From the NCBI GenBank assembly GCA_021613535.1, contig CP075496.1, positions 7,440,001 to 7,504,000 on the forward strand: 64,000 bases of DNA, in the 5' to 3' direction. A model generated the notes under the pieces. The model was given only the letters and a program-made list of their open reading frames with translations. It did no database searches and was not told the DNA's origin. The position numbers were made by a program, and so were the translations under genes. This document shows, piece after piece, positions 12,178 to 26,538 of this stretch (its first letter is position 1; each line of letters opens with the position of its first letter). This DNA is from Adineta vaga (taxonomy: Eukaryota; Rotifera).

Positions 12178-14332
12178 TTTAATCTTTATTTCGATTCTTC
12201 TATTTGTAAAAAAAAGAGAAACAAACAAAAGAGCTCTTTGTCTTTTTCTATATGTTGTTTGTTTGTTTGTTTGATTGTTTCTATCGTGCGCAAGTTCTTT
12301 TTTTTATATAAATGCATTCAAATGTAATAAGTATATACATAAAAAACGTTTTTCTACTTCTACAGATTCCTTTAATAGAGAAAAAGAAACTAATAAATCA
12401 ATCATTGATAAAGATATTTCTTTAATTTGAATAGACGATTTTCAATAGGAAATGAGATAGAGTCAAGTAATCTTAGTTTTCTTTTGTTTGTCTATAGAAG
12501 AAAAAAGGGAGTTGTATTTGTAACAACAATATAGTTATGATACATAACCTTCCCCGGAAAAAACTAATTAGACAAACAATCGAATATCCATTAATCTTGT
12601 TGGTTTTTTCTAATTATACAATAAAGATTCTAATTAAATCTATATGAAAAGCTATTAACAAATCATCAAACCAGATTTATTATACTATCCTAGTAGAATA
12701 ATATTATTGTCACAACCAAAAGCATATTTCAAGATTACAACACTTTCCTGAGTAATGACAAAATGGTTTTTTCTTCTGCTATTGACTCGTCAGAGTTGAT
12801 ATTGACAACAAAGAAGACAATTATTGGAATCTCTCGTATATATATATATATATTCACAACGAATTGAAATCAAATCAGATACGTCAAGTTTCGTAGAATT
12901 TAGAAAGTGATTCTATTCCGCAAGGGAAATCTGATATAACTAACATATTGATTATTTATACAAAACGGATTACACTGAATTTGATGTGGATGAAAAACTA
13001 ATTTCTCATTTTGACGATTTAGAATAAAATAGGTTCAAAGACGAGAAGTTAACATTACTCATTATGACAACTTTAAATGACTACTTGAGATTTTTAACAA
13101 ACAGATTGTTTTCCAATGACGTAGATGTTACCATTTTTCAAGTAAAATTTTGTTTTCTTTTAAAAGGGCAACTTGTTCAGATTTATACTCGAACTTTTTA
13201 ATTGATTATTTACCATTTGTGTCTTGAACGTGAATTATTAATTGAGATAAACACGATTAACAGAGTGCAAAAGTCTTCTGTTAGTTCATCGTCACAATAT
13301 CTTTCAAAAATCAATTGATGTAAACCAGATAGATCATAGATTGTGTACTTTTTCAAAACATGTTTGATCCATTCATGACATACAGCCTGTTATTTTGTAT
13401 TATTATTGAATCTTTTTTACTTTTCGATTTGTTTTTATTTGTACATTTGAGTCAGATCTTCAGTTGCTTTGTGTGCTAAAGAATGTATCAAAAGTTCGTC
13501 ATGAAATTTCATCATTTGCACTGCAAATAATCCTCTTTCGAAAGCATGAAGCCGAAAATCTCAATTAAAAAACGAATAAATATTTTTTTTGTGCGTTCTA
13601 TTCAAACTTCATTGGAATATGCATAAAAATTGTCATTGACACATATCAGTATCTGAAACTAATTTTTTTCTTCTAGTCAGCTGCCAAAAGAAGACTTTTC
13701 AAGTTCGAATTGCTTTATTTCAATGTAAACGAATGAAACCTTTAAAATCGAGACTTTTCTTTCTTTTTCTTACTTTGTATGAAACTAACACCCGAATATT
13801 TGGAATTAGAATTGATTTGCTCTGTTTTTCTCTGTATCTAAACGACTAATTCTAATCTTGGTCATATTTTCAATCGGAGAATTTTAATTGGAAGAAAACA
13901 TATTTTGTTTTACTATTGTTGTCAAGTTTTAATATAATCCAATCGAACATAAAAAAAATATTTTTGCATAGTTGTTTTCAATTATTTCAGCATAACTAAG
14001 TTTTTTAAAGCACGCAGCGACCATTTTGCGTTGCTAAATAGACACGCACATACTTAAATTCACATTATCGAGAATTCTTTTTTTCTTTGTGTATGTGTTG
14101 GAAGCGAATACAGAAAAAAAACGAACGAGAAGGTAGGCAGAAAGAGGGAGGGAGAGAGCGACAGAGAAAAAATAGAAAGAGAGAGAGAGAAAGAAAAAAG
14201 TCATCGATAAAAAAAATTGAACAATGATATTATCGTTTAGATTCGATTGAAGTAACAAGAAAGAAACAATTCAAAGAGAACTTGTCAAACTTTCTTGAAT
14301 AACATACTTTTTTCAAATAACAAATCATCAAT
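12178..14332 (+). other. Intergenic region with the 3' UTR of the IgSF gene
   Basis: No supported coding exon. An AATAAA at about 12392-12397 could serve as polyadenylation signal for the receptor gene. The remainder is AT-rich, with a TA run near 12838-12851 and a purine-rich GA tract at about 14140-14190 shortly before the first PLAC8 gene. Confidence 0.6.
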
Positions 14333-14919
14333 ATGAGTCGTGCACCGTAAGTTATTGAAGAGATATTTTCGACTTTTTATTAGTTCATTGTCATTTAGAA
14401 ATCATTCATCTCATCCATCTGTTGTTAAACAACAATACGATACACAAAACGTATGGAACTTCGAAAACCAATGGCGTTCGGAATTATTCAGTTGTAAACC
14501 GTGTAGTCAATGTGAGTTTTCATAATTTTTCAAGAACAATTTGATTATTTCGAAAGTTTTTAGTCTGTTTTGCTTGTTGTTGTCCATGTATTTTTGGATG
14601 TAAATTGGCTAAACGCATGGGAGAATCATCTATCATTGGTTGCTGTCCTGGTTCAATATCCTATTTTCGAACAAAACTTCGAACAGCAAGACGTATTGAA
14701 GTCCGTATTTCTATCTTTTGAAAAAAGAAGATTTTATGCATTTTTCTTCTATTTTGATAGGGTTCATGCTGCGGTGATTATTGGGCAACAAGTTGTTGCG
14801 GTGCATGCGTGGCAAATCAAATCGCAAATGAACTTGATTCACAAGGTTTATGGGAAACACGAGGAACACGAAAAACTCATCCACGAAATGATCGTTCCTA
14901 TCATGGTGACACCTATTAA
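14333..14919 (+). CDS. PLAC8-family cysteine-rich protein, tandem copy 1
   Basis: Exons 14333-14346, 14399-14511, 14564-14700 and 14761-14919 give 140 residues. The protein has the PLAC8 (DUF614/cornifelin) layout. A short polar N-terminus is followed by W-R/K...LFSCKPC, then a cysteine cluster (CFACCCPC), then FRTKLRTARRIEGSCCGDYW, then a second cluster (CCGACVANQIANELD). Family members are small membrane-associated proteins. Roles proposed in other organisms include metal/cadmium resistance, cell-size control and differentiation; none can be assigned here. The intron before the last exon starts GTCCGT, an uncommon donor, but it restores the family motif RIEGSCCG exactly. It is the first of three copies with the same exon phases (2,1,0). 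Confidence 0.85.
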
Positions 14920-15532
14920 AACCTACAAAAGAAAACTCTTTTCAACTTTTAAACCTTTCGAGTTCATTTTATTCAACAAATGTCTGTATAATCATATACA
15001 AATATGAATAAAAACATAATAAACTCAAACATACGCATATACATATACATATACATAGAAATATTATTTTTCATTTTTGTTTCTTGATCGAAAGTCAAAA
15101 TTGTGAAATATGATCTGATTGTTTGTAGCTATAATTATTCCATTGAAATCTTTCCATAGTAACAAAAGTTGCGTTTTTTTACTCATGTTAATACGAAGAC
15201 AAAGACATGACAAAAATAAAAATGCGTATTTTTCATGCTTTTGTGCAGAATTGTGTTGCTAAAACAAACAGATTCGAACAATTTTTTTTCACTCCATCTT
15301 TCTTTTTCTCAGTCAATTTCAGTTATTTTCTTTTTGTTTCTTTCTGATGCACTATTCTCTTACCTGAAGTTGTTCGATTAAAACAGTTAAACGATTGTGT
15401 ATGTTACTACCTTGACGACAATTTTGCCTGCGTTCATTGAGTGATTGATTGGAAGAAGTGTCATTCATTCAAAGAATACGAATCAGTTCATCGGGTTTTA
15501 AGTAAACTAATATTGAATACACCTGAGTAAAC
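14920..15532 (+). other. Intergenic spacer between PLAC8 copies 1 and 2
   Basis: No gene seen. It includes AATAAA-type motifs just after the copy 1 stop (around 15005-15020) and T-rich sequence; presumably it holds the 3' end of copy 1 and the promoter of copy 2. Confidence 0.5.
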
Positions 15533-16110
15533 ATGTCACGGTACATATATTTGCCTTACTAATTCTTTTTTTCATTCATTTATCTATTTTTTTTAAAGTT
15601 ACGCTCCACCTCCACCTCCTCCTCAATCTCAACCTATTGAAAGAGTTGTCGCTCAACCACGTGATTTAAGTTATCTGTTTGCATTTAATCATGAATGGCA
15701 TTATTCATTACTTTCATCATTTAAACCATGTCCAAAATGTATGTCTTCGTTTGTATAAGAGAATCGAATTTTTACACTAAATATTAATTTTAGCGGCTTT
15801 TGCTTGTTTCTGTACACCATGTTATATTGCTAAAGTAATCGATCGTACAAATGATAATTATTGTATTGGTTTTTTTAATCCATACGCATTAATGGCATTA
15901 CGTACAAAAGTTCGAACATCTTTTCGAATTCGCGTAAATAGAAAAGTTTTATTTTAACATTTAATATTTCGTTGTGATTTATTTTAGGGAAATCTTGTTG
16001 AAGATTGTTTATTAGCAACATTATGTTTAGCACCTTGTACTGCAATGCAAATTGATCATGAACTTGATTGTCAAGGTATTCCCACAATCGCTGGTAAACA
16101 TAGGATGTAA
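15533..16110 (+). CDS. PLAC8-family cysteine-rich protein, tandem copy 2
   Basis: Exons 15533-15540, 15599-15738, 15794-15933 and 15988-16110 give 136 residues. The first exon is only 8 nt (Met-Ser plus two bases), as in copy 1 where it is 14 nt. The N-terminal part is proline-rich (APPPPPQSQP). It is followed by the conserved FKPCPKC and the cysteine cluster (CFCTPCYIAK), then LRTKVRTSFRIR and GNLVEDCLLATLCLAPC...MQIDHELD. Intron phases match copies 1 and 3. The GSCCGD box of copy 1 is altered to GNLVED and fewer cysteines remain, so this copy has diverged considerably. It is probably membrane-associated like other PLAC8 proteins; the function is unknown. Confidence 0.85.
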
Positions 16111-16850
16111 ACTTGTGAATATTATCTTATGAAATGAAAAATAATTTATTCGACTAGTTTTATTTATAAAAATGTAATTCTGCGAGTGAATTTTATTTGG
16201 AATATTTTATTGAATAATAAAAAAAAGAATGTGTATATCATTTACTAAAAGTATTCAAAATTGTATTGATATTCATCATTGCTTCAGATTTCTTTTTTGT
16301 CTTATATAGTACAAAAAGTTTTCTATTCAAGGACATGATGACAAAGATATTTAAATTTGCAAATTTTCATTCATATGTTCTGTGTAAGTGCTTTTCAAAC
16401 AAAGAGTGTCTCGCCATACATCGCAAGATTTCCTTCGAGATATATTAAATATAGACGATTTGCTCATATTGTGATTACAAAAGTAAGAAATCCAATAGAC
16501 TATATGTGTGAAAAAGACCTGATCTATTCAAAGTAGATAATGTTAATACAATATATTATTATTATTATTTGAAAGCATGGGTTGATGTAATTGTTCACCT
16601 CCCTTTTTCCACGCATGATCTTTTGTTTGTTAAATGACAGAATGAAAAAGAACCTTCGAATTCAAGTTTGAAAAGTTTTCTCTCGAGTAAATACTATGGG
16701 ATACTTGTAAACATCATTCGTTTTGAAGTGGATCAATATTTAACTAATGGGCTCGGTCGTTACTGTTTCGTTCCCGTAGAAGCAATAACAAGCGTGAATG
16801 CCGTTAGTGTGCACTTCACCAGTTGCAAACGTCTCTACGAGAGATTAAAA
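16111..16850 (+). other. Intergenic spacer between PLAC8 copies 2 and 3
   Basis: No supported gene. AATAAA near 16216 may end copy 2. Short ORFs here (for example 16266-16448) have no recognisable domain. Confidence 0.5.
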
Positions 16851-17369
16851 ATGCAAACTATTCTACCACCACCAGCACCGTATGAAATATCGAATAATTT
16901 AAATTAAATTCGAAGAGTTTTCATTATAGAGTTCTAGTACAAACAAGACCAGGCGATGATATTTGGCGATACGATCGTGAATGGAAACAAACATTATTCA
17001 ATTGTTGTGCCAGCAAAAAAACTTGTAAGTAACATTGAATCGGAAAATTGTATTTCATATTGAAATTCTCCTCTTTGCTTAGGTTGTTTAGTATGCTGGT
17101 GTTGTCCATGTAAATCGTATACTATGTATTCACGTGCAGGTGAAAATTGTCTTGCATGGTGTTGGCCAATGACTCTATGGTCATTACGAACAAAAATACG
17201 AACTTTATTTCGTCTTCGAGTCTGTTCTACCTTCTCCTAAAAAGAATTATCTCATTCATTTTCTTATTCAATATAGGGAAGCATATGCGGTGATTGTGCA
17301 GCGGTTCACTGTTGTGCATGTTGCGCTATTGTTCAAATGAACCGTGAATTGGATTTACAAGGTTTATAA
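16851..17369 (+). CDS. PLAC8-family cysteine-rich protein, tandem copy 3
   Basis: Exons 16851-16879, 16930-17024, 17083-17219 and 17277-17369 give 117 residues, the shortest of the three copies. The first exon encodes MQTILPPPAP. The body has IWRYDREWKQTLFNCC, a very cysteine/tryptophan-rich cluster (CCLVCWCCPCKSY), LRTKIRTLFRLR, GSICGDCAAVHCCACCAIVQ and MNRELDLQGL, ending directly after the ELD-xQG box. Intron phases are 2,1,0 as in its neighbours, and the third donor (GTCTGT) is again unusual. It converges on the IRF2BP gene, with only about 110 nt between the two stop codons. Confidence 0.85.
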
Positions 17370-17477
17370 AAAAAAGAAACCAAATATTCTATTATATATA
17401 TATATATATATACTTTGCAATCAAAAAAACAAAACATTAAATAAAAATACAGAGTGTATCGCTTTCTTTTCTCTCTT

Positions 17478-18799
17478 TCAAACTTCAGCTTCTTGTTTCA
17501 CAGTTAAAACTGATCCTGGCGAATTCGTTTTCGGAGGCGATGGAGATCTTGTATTGACTATTGTTTCAATTTCTGTTTGCATAAATGCCCATGGAATATT
17601 TGTTGAACCAACTAATGGACATTTTAAACCACTTGGACAATAGATTTCTTTTTCACCCGTTTGTTTTTTAATAAAATTCTTACAACATGGAAAACAATAT
17701 CGATGCTCTGATGACGATGGACATTGGACAAAATGCGTATCTTCTAAAATTTGATGACATTCACTACATCGAAGAATTAATAAAGGTATTGATGATGGTA
17801 CTGTTTCATTGATTTGTTGATGAATACGTAAACGTTTTGATAAACGATATTTATTAATACAACTTATATCAATATCATTATGCTTACGTTTTGATATTGA
17901 ATTACGAATTGATGGTAACTTAATCTGTTTTGGATCGAGATGACTTTCAGGTAAAAGAGTTTTGTTCGGTAATTCTTTGAATGAACGTACACGTTCATTA
18001 AGTAAATCATTTAATAAAAGCCAATGATTTGTTGCATCATCAGTTGTTGATTTGATTCGATATTCAAATGCTTTATAAGGATTTTTTATTGATTGATTAT
18101 CTTCATTCGATGACGATTGTTTTACATCAGAATTCATTTGTCGAAGAAGAGAATTGATATTTGCATGAACATTACTTGAACCAATTGGATATTCTATAAA
18201 GATTCGTAATTCATATTCATTTGTATCTTCTGTAGATGTATGTCTTTGATGAGAATCAAAAAGAAATAGTCGAGCTTGAATAGTTGAATCACGTTTAAGA
18301 CGGATATCGAATGGAGTTGATGCTACTAGTAGACGTAAACTATCCTTGACTATTTCTGGTAAGGAAAGATCATCAGGTTCCTGTGATGAAAGAGTTTCAT
18401 TGGGTGGAGAGGATGATGTTGAATGTATAGAACGAGATGATGTGAATGAAACTGGTGGTCGATGATGGCCATTTGATAAAGATTTATATGGATAATGATT
18501 ACTGTTCGTTGAAAGAAGAGATGATGAGGGTGGTAAAAATGATTTGGAAGGTGTTAAATTATTAGATCGATCAACTAATGAAGTACGTCGAAGTATGCGA
18601 GCATTTTCAATAATTGTTTCAATTCGATCAGCACCTAAAAAACATATTAAATATGAAGAAAGAATTAAGAGAGAATGTTTTTTTCACCTTCATAATTGAC
18701 ACAACCACGACAGACAGTTTCGGAAAAATCATAAATCATTGCCCAAGGTGTGCGAGGCAGATCACATAAATAACAATGTTGTCGACTCAATCGGTACAT
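17478..18799 (-). CDS. Interferon regulatory factor 2-binding protein (IRF2BP) family transcriptional co-regulator
   Basis: Two exons (18688-18799 and 17478-18634) give 422 residues. The N-terminus is the diagnostic IRF2BP zinc finger: [16 protein letters not shown], then TPWAMIYDF, then [15 protein letters not shown]. The C-terminus is the C3HC4-type RING of the family ([10 protein letters not shown]...FPCCKNFI...[15 protein letters not shown]) ending in [10 protein letters not shown]. The middle is Ser/Pro-rich and presumably disordered. Vertebrate IRF2BP1/2/L are nuclear corepressors of roughly 580-800 residues; this one is shorter only in the linker. The single phase-1 intron falls inside YEG|ADRIE. 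The family assignment is firm; which vertebrate paralogue it matches cannot be said, since invertebrates usually have one gene. Confidence 0.92.
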
Positions 18800-20257
18800 C
18801 TTTGAATTAATCAATGAACAAATGTAGGTCCTCTCTCTTGAGTATGATGATGAGTGAATGGAAAGAACTTGCTTCTCTATATTTCATCGTTTCTTTTGCT
18901 CTCTCTCCCTCTCTCTCTGTCTCTCTCTATGTGTGCGTGTGTGAATGCGTGCTTACACGCACCGCTGTAATCATACGAATGCTCGCGCGCGGACATATCC
19001 GTGTACGTGCTGTGATGGTGATGGCGTGCTCAAACAGAATTTGATTTCGACGCTCTTGCTCGTTCGCATGTGCGTGATCCCCATTCACATATACACAAGA
19101 GAAGAAGACGAAGACGATGATGAAGAAGAAGAAGAAGAAAGTTGACTGAGCTATATAGTGTAGAGCAAAGAAGAGCAAGTAAATATATGTCGACGTGTTT
19201 GGAATCAACATTTGAAGATTTAGTAGCTATTGCACGTTGCATCACAGATGAGAGAAAAAGAAAGGCTAATGATATGGACAATTTTTTAACAAACAAGTCA
19301 CGTTCAATTCTCTAAGGCATTGTTGAATTAGAAATGTCTTTTCTTGTACTTTATTATCTTTTGAACACAATCTGTGAATGATGTGATCAATGATGAGTTA
19401 GGTATGCATGAAAACATTCGATTTTCATTTTTAAAACTCTCAAAGAAAATAATAATCTAGTTAATCGAAGGACGAATCTTTCCAGAGTATATATATATAT
19501 ATATTCATGCACGAAAAAGTAATTGTTGACGGATGGTTTTATACTCGTGCAAGCATCGAATATGTATGTAAGCACGCAAAGTTCGCCATCACTTTGCGTC
19601 GTCTTTTTTCTCTCTGTATATGCATTAGGTGACACGCGAATAGCCAGCTATTGCCAGTTATCGTAGACATTGCTATCGTTTGTCACGATCTGAATATAAT
19701 TGTTGAATAGTTTTGGGCGGAAAGAAGACAAAGAACAAAGAATAAATGAAATAAATACGTGCACTATAACTATACAAAATATTGTCTTATATTTTCAAGG
19801 TATGAATAATAAGATTGAAGTATAAGTATAATAATAAAAAAGCAAAGTAACTAAAAGAATGAGAGAAAATATCAAGAGAAAATTGATGATTTATTCTTTT
19901 GTTTTGACGGATTTTCAAACTACTGAAATATTCATACTGTTCATGAAGGAAGCCACGAGCTAGCACGGTTAATTTCAATCAATTCATCGTCTAGATTTCT
20001 TTATTATTGAATGTTGTATAGGATAAAAAGTTTCCAAAGAATGATAATTATAAGATATAGTCAAAAGCGGAAGAGTCATTTTCTGTCTTGACGATGATTC
20101 GGTTAGCGAGATAATAAGAAAATGTCTTAGATAAGTGTATGAACATACATTTTTATTTAAAAACTACTATATCAATCGTTACTACTTTTATTAACTAGAA
20201 ACGTTTGAGAAATAAAATAAAGACGAATTATTCATAGAAACGATTTTATAAAGGTCT
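18800..20257 (-). other. Intergenic region upstream of IRF2BP and downstream of glutathione reductase
   Basis: No supported gene. It contains CT-rich sequence (18900-18930), GAA/GAT-rich tracts (about 19103-19140) and a TA run (19487-19503). An AATAAA-like motif for the glutathione reductase transcript may lie in the AT-rich stretch before 20258. Overlapping ORFs on both strands at 18814-19300 are low-complexity. Confidence 0.5.
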
Positions 20258-22048
20258 TTACTTTTTTTCGTCCTCTTTCTTCTTTCGTTTTTCTCGAATT
20301 TGAACTATCTCTTCAGCACTTGTTGGATGTATACCAATTGAATGATCGAACAATTCTTTTGTTGCTCCTGCACGTATTGCCACTGAACACATTTGAATAA
20401 TTTCCGGTGCTGCATGATCCATTATATGAATACCAACGACACGTTGATCTTTGTTTTCAACAATCAATTTCACATATGATTTTCGATCACGTTTAGGTAA
20501 TTGAACAAACATTGGTTTAAATGATGATTCATAAACATCATAGCCATCATCTCCATATTTTTCTTTTGCTTCTTTTTCTGTTACACCACATGTACCAATA
20601 GCTGGTTCACTAAATACAGTTGTACCAACAGTATCATAATCAACTTTTCTTGGTTGTGCATTCTTAAAAAGCATATCGGCTAGATAATGACCTTCTTGAA
20701 TAGCAACTGGTGTCAAAGCTGTACGATCTGTACAATCACCGACCTGTATGAAAAGAAGAAAGCAATATAAATAACTGGAAATATGAACATATATATATAT
20801 ATATATATACCGCATAAATATTTGGAACGTTTGTTTGTGAATAATCATCGACTTTAATAACACCTTTGTCATCTGCTTTCACACCAGCCATGTCCAAACC
20901 TAGGTTATCTACGTCAGGACGACGACCAATAGCAAACATAATAAGATTGGTGTCGACGATTGTATTGTCATTTTTGAATTTCACACGAAAAGAATCTTCG
21001 GAGACTTTTTCTACACGTTCAACTTCCGTTTCAAATCGAAAGTTAATTCCATTTTTTTTAAGTTCATCAGTCAATTTTGATCGAACATCTAAATACAATA
21101 ATGACAAGTATATAATTCTATTGATAATCGATTATACGAGGATGTTGTCTTCAAATCTCTGTACAAACCTTCATCAAAGCTTGATAAAATTGTCTTTCCA
21201 CGTAAAATCAATGTTACTTCACAGCCAAATCCATGGAAAATACAACCGAATTCTAACGCAATATAACCACCACCTGAGAGAACAAATTAGAAATATTCTT
21301 ACAAGAAAAAACAAACTTACCAACAATAATCACTTTTTTCGGTAATTTTTCGAGGAAAAATGCATCATCTGATGTGATTACATGTTCACTTCCCTCAATT
21401 TTCGGCAAAACCGGACGACCTAAACAATATACATATATTTCAGGCATATTTCAACAAAAAACACCTACCTCCAACAGCAAGAAGTATATATTTCGATGTA
21501 TATTCTTTGTCATTTATAACAACTGTATGTTTGTCTTTTAAAACTGCATATCCTTTGATAATTTTAACATTATTGTCTTTTTGATTCTTTTCATAAGCAT
21601 TATTAAGACGTTGAATTTCGGTGTTTTTATCTTCTATAAACTTCTTCCAATTATGATCCTCTAATTTCATATCAATTTTTGGCCATCCATAACCTTCAGC
21701 ATCATGAAATAATTCACGAAAATGTGATGCATAACAAAACAGTTTCTTTGGTACACAACCGACATTTACACATGTACCACCTAGTTTCTTGGCTTCAGCT
21801 AGAGCAACACGAGCTCCATGTTTTGCTGCTATACGACTAGATCGCACACCTCCTGAACCACCACCGATAACAAAATAATCAAAATCATATTTAGTATTAT
21901 CATCTTTTCCACTAGATGATGCCATGGTTCGATGAAGTTGAAATGGAATTTGTAAATAATTCGAAGTAAGACGATAGAATTTATAGGGAACTTGGAACTG
22001 TTGCTGATGATGGTGACAAAACAAAATACGATAGTAATGACCAAGCAT
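20258..22048 (-). CDS. GSR: Glutathione-disulfide reductase
   Basis: Exons 21469-22048, 21321-21419, 21169-21273, 20811-21088 and 20258-20743 give 515 residues. It is a flavoprotein that uses NADPH to reduce glutathione disulfide. Visible motifs in order are the FAD-binding VIGGGSGG, the redox-active disulfide GGTCVNVGCVPKK, the second dinucleotide fold VIIVGGGYIALEFG, the FAD site NIYAVGDC and the catalytic HPTSAEE. A second Met at 21925 starts MASSSGKDD just before the catalytic core. The 41 residues ahead of it contain no Asp or Glu and several Arg/His, so they could be a mitochondrial transit peptide, with cytosolic and mitochondrial forms from two starts. Details such as DHAAPEIIQ and the LRGKTILSSFDEDVR region look closer to bacterial/plant enzymes than to the vertebrate one. 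The tail is Lys-rich. Confidence 0.93.
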
Positions 22049-22413
22049 ATTCTTCTGAATGAATCATTGAAGGTTTTTTTCTTCCCTCGTAGTTTCATTC
22101 GCTCTATGCTAACTACCAATTATATAGTAGTACGTGAATTACAGTAGTTTAGAGATAACAAGTATTTCGTAGTGACTATATCTAATCTTTATAAGTTTTT
22201 TATACAAAATGAATTGCAAAAGAGAATATATTCATCTTTATTTATCTTGTTAAGTATCGTTAAAACTTTAATAAAGAAAGAAAACATCTTCTTATTGAAA
22301 TGTTTTGTGCAGATCATTTGTATTATTCTTATCCAGAAGAGATTTTAATGAACAAGTAACAAGAGAGATGGAGAAAGCATAGTCTGAGCTTTCATGAGTA
22401 ACATAATTTCAGA
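22049..22413 (-). other. Spacer between CTP synthase and glutathione reductase
   Basis: No gene seen. On the minus strand it holds AATAAA-type motifs after the CTP synthase stop and, just before the reductase ATG, a CAG that could serve as a splice acceptor (about 22055-22057). Confidence 0.5.
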
Positions 22414-25020
<2,607 letters not shown>

Positions 25021-25062
25021 GGATGTATTCGTAATGTCGATGAATGATATTAAGAATTGTTT

Positions 25063-25064
25063 CT
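25063..25064 (-). promoter_or_regulatory. Candidate trans-splice acceptor upstream of CTP synthase
   Basis: On the minus strand a TTTTTTCTTTC tract ends in TAG here, 43 nt before the CTP synthase ATG. An AATAAA for the aldolase mRNA (25091-25096 on the plus strand as TTTATT) lies about 27 nt before it. The placement fits a spliced-leader acceptor between operon genes; a cis-spliced 5' UTR is the alternative. Confidence 0.4.
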
Positions 25065-25181
25065 AGAAAGAAAAAACTTCCAAATCATGTTTTATTAACC
25101 TTTTATGGAATAAAATGGGTTTGAAGAATTCTATTAAATGATAAATCAAAATCAAAATCAAAATCACAGATTAACAAAATT

Positions 25182-26538
25182 CTAATTTGACACTTCATAT
25201 TTTCCTAATGATGCCAAACCATTTTGCTATAAGAAAAGATCAATACAATATTTGTCTTATCTCTTCGAATTTCTTTTACCTTAGTTAAACGCATAAATTC
25301 TTTTCGAGCTTGTTCACTATTACTTTTATTACCTTTCCAAGCTCGTAAAACAGATGTTTGCAATGCACGTCCATAACTAAATGATAATGTCCATGGTTTA
25401 TATAATGGCACATGATTGATTGCATTTAAATATAGTGTAGAATTCTCTTCGTTATGTCCACCTTAATTAAGGAAAGAAACTCTATCGATTATTTTGCGTT
25501 CGAAAATTCAATTTAGTTGTACCGGAAAGAAACATAATGCCAGGTACAGCAGTTGGAACTGTACGACGGAATGCAATTACAGTTGCTTCAGCAATCTGTT
25601 CGATTGAATATTTTTTTGAACATGTTGCACCTACAATATTCATTTGAATTTAAAAAAACAAAATAGTAATTATCAACTTTTTTACCGGGTGTTACTATAT
25701 TTGGTTTCAGTAATGTACCCTCAAGATAGACATGATGATCACATAATGCCTTATAAACAGTTGATAAAACTTGTTCAGTTACACGTTGACATTCTTCAAG
25801 ATCATGATCACCTTCCAATGATACTTCTGGTTCAACGATTGGTACAAGACCACACTAAAATAAGAAATTATATATCATATATTGTCTATTAAAGATACAG
25901 ACTTGTTGACATATTGACGCATATCGTGCAAGTTTTGAGGCATTCTCATTCATAGCTAATTGTGAAGGACAATTCGGTGCAATTCTCAATAAAGCACGCC
26001 ATTTGGCAAATTGTGCACCATTCTTTTTATATTCTCGACAACGCTCTTCGAGACCGTCTAACCCTAGAATCATTCTATAATATTCAGTCAATATTTCTTG
26101 CTTTTATTGACAAACCTTGAGTTATAGTTTCGTTATCAGTACCAGCTAATACAATTAATCCTCTGTCAACTGTAATACCAGATAAAATACCAAGATCTTT
26201 TAAAACACGAGGAAAAACCATCTCATCATCATCAGTTTTATGATAGAATGTTTCATGACACAATATGATTGCACTTAAGTATTGACTGCATTCTTTTGTT
26301 CGAAATAACAACTGACGATAATAACGACGATTTTCTTCATTGTTCTGAATATTCATTGGCGAAAAACGTGACTCAATTATACCTGAAAATGAAAAGTTTG
26401 ATTCAATTTTCGAACTGAAACATATTGATAACCTGCGGATTCATCGGCAGCTAATATACCCTTGCCAGGTGTAGCAATACTTTGAGCTATCTGAGCTAGT
26501 TCTGCTTGCTTGTCTTTTGATAGATAATAGACAGCCAT
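25182..26538 (-). CDS. Fructose-bisphosphate aldolase, class I
   Basis: Exons 26433-26538, 26116-26382, 25903-26063, 25686-25854, 25523-25630, 25280-25461 and 25182-25226 give 345 residues. It splits fructose-1,6-bisphosphate to DHAP and glyceraldehyde-3-phosphate in glycolysis/gluconeogenesis. Family hallmarks are [22 protein letters not shown], the glutamate-rich [11 protein letters not shown], the Schiff-base lysine in [23 protein letters not shown] and [10 protein letters not shown]. The final 15-codon exon ([14 protein letters not shown]) was chosen because it alone gives the family C-terminal GLASLGKY box. The usual C-terminal Tyr is missing (ends in Asn), and the HGT... start of the protein is compact. 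One intron starts GTCTGT, as in the PLAC8 genes. Confidence 0.93.

Noticed and set aside
14570-15007. 145-codon ORF overlapping PLAC8 copy 1
   Set aside because: It runs in another frame through the real exons and an intron; the spliced frame gives the full PLAC8 motif set.
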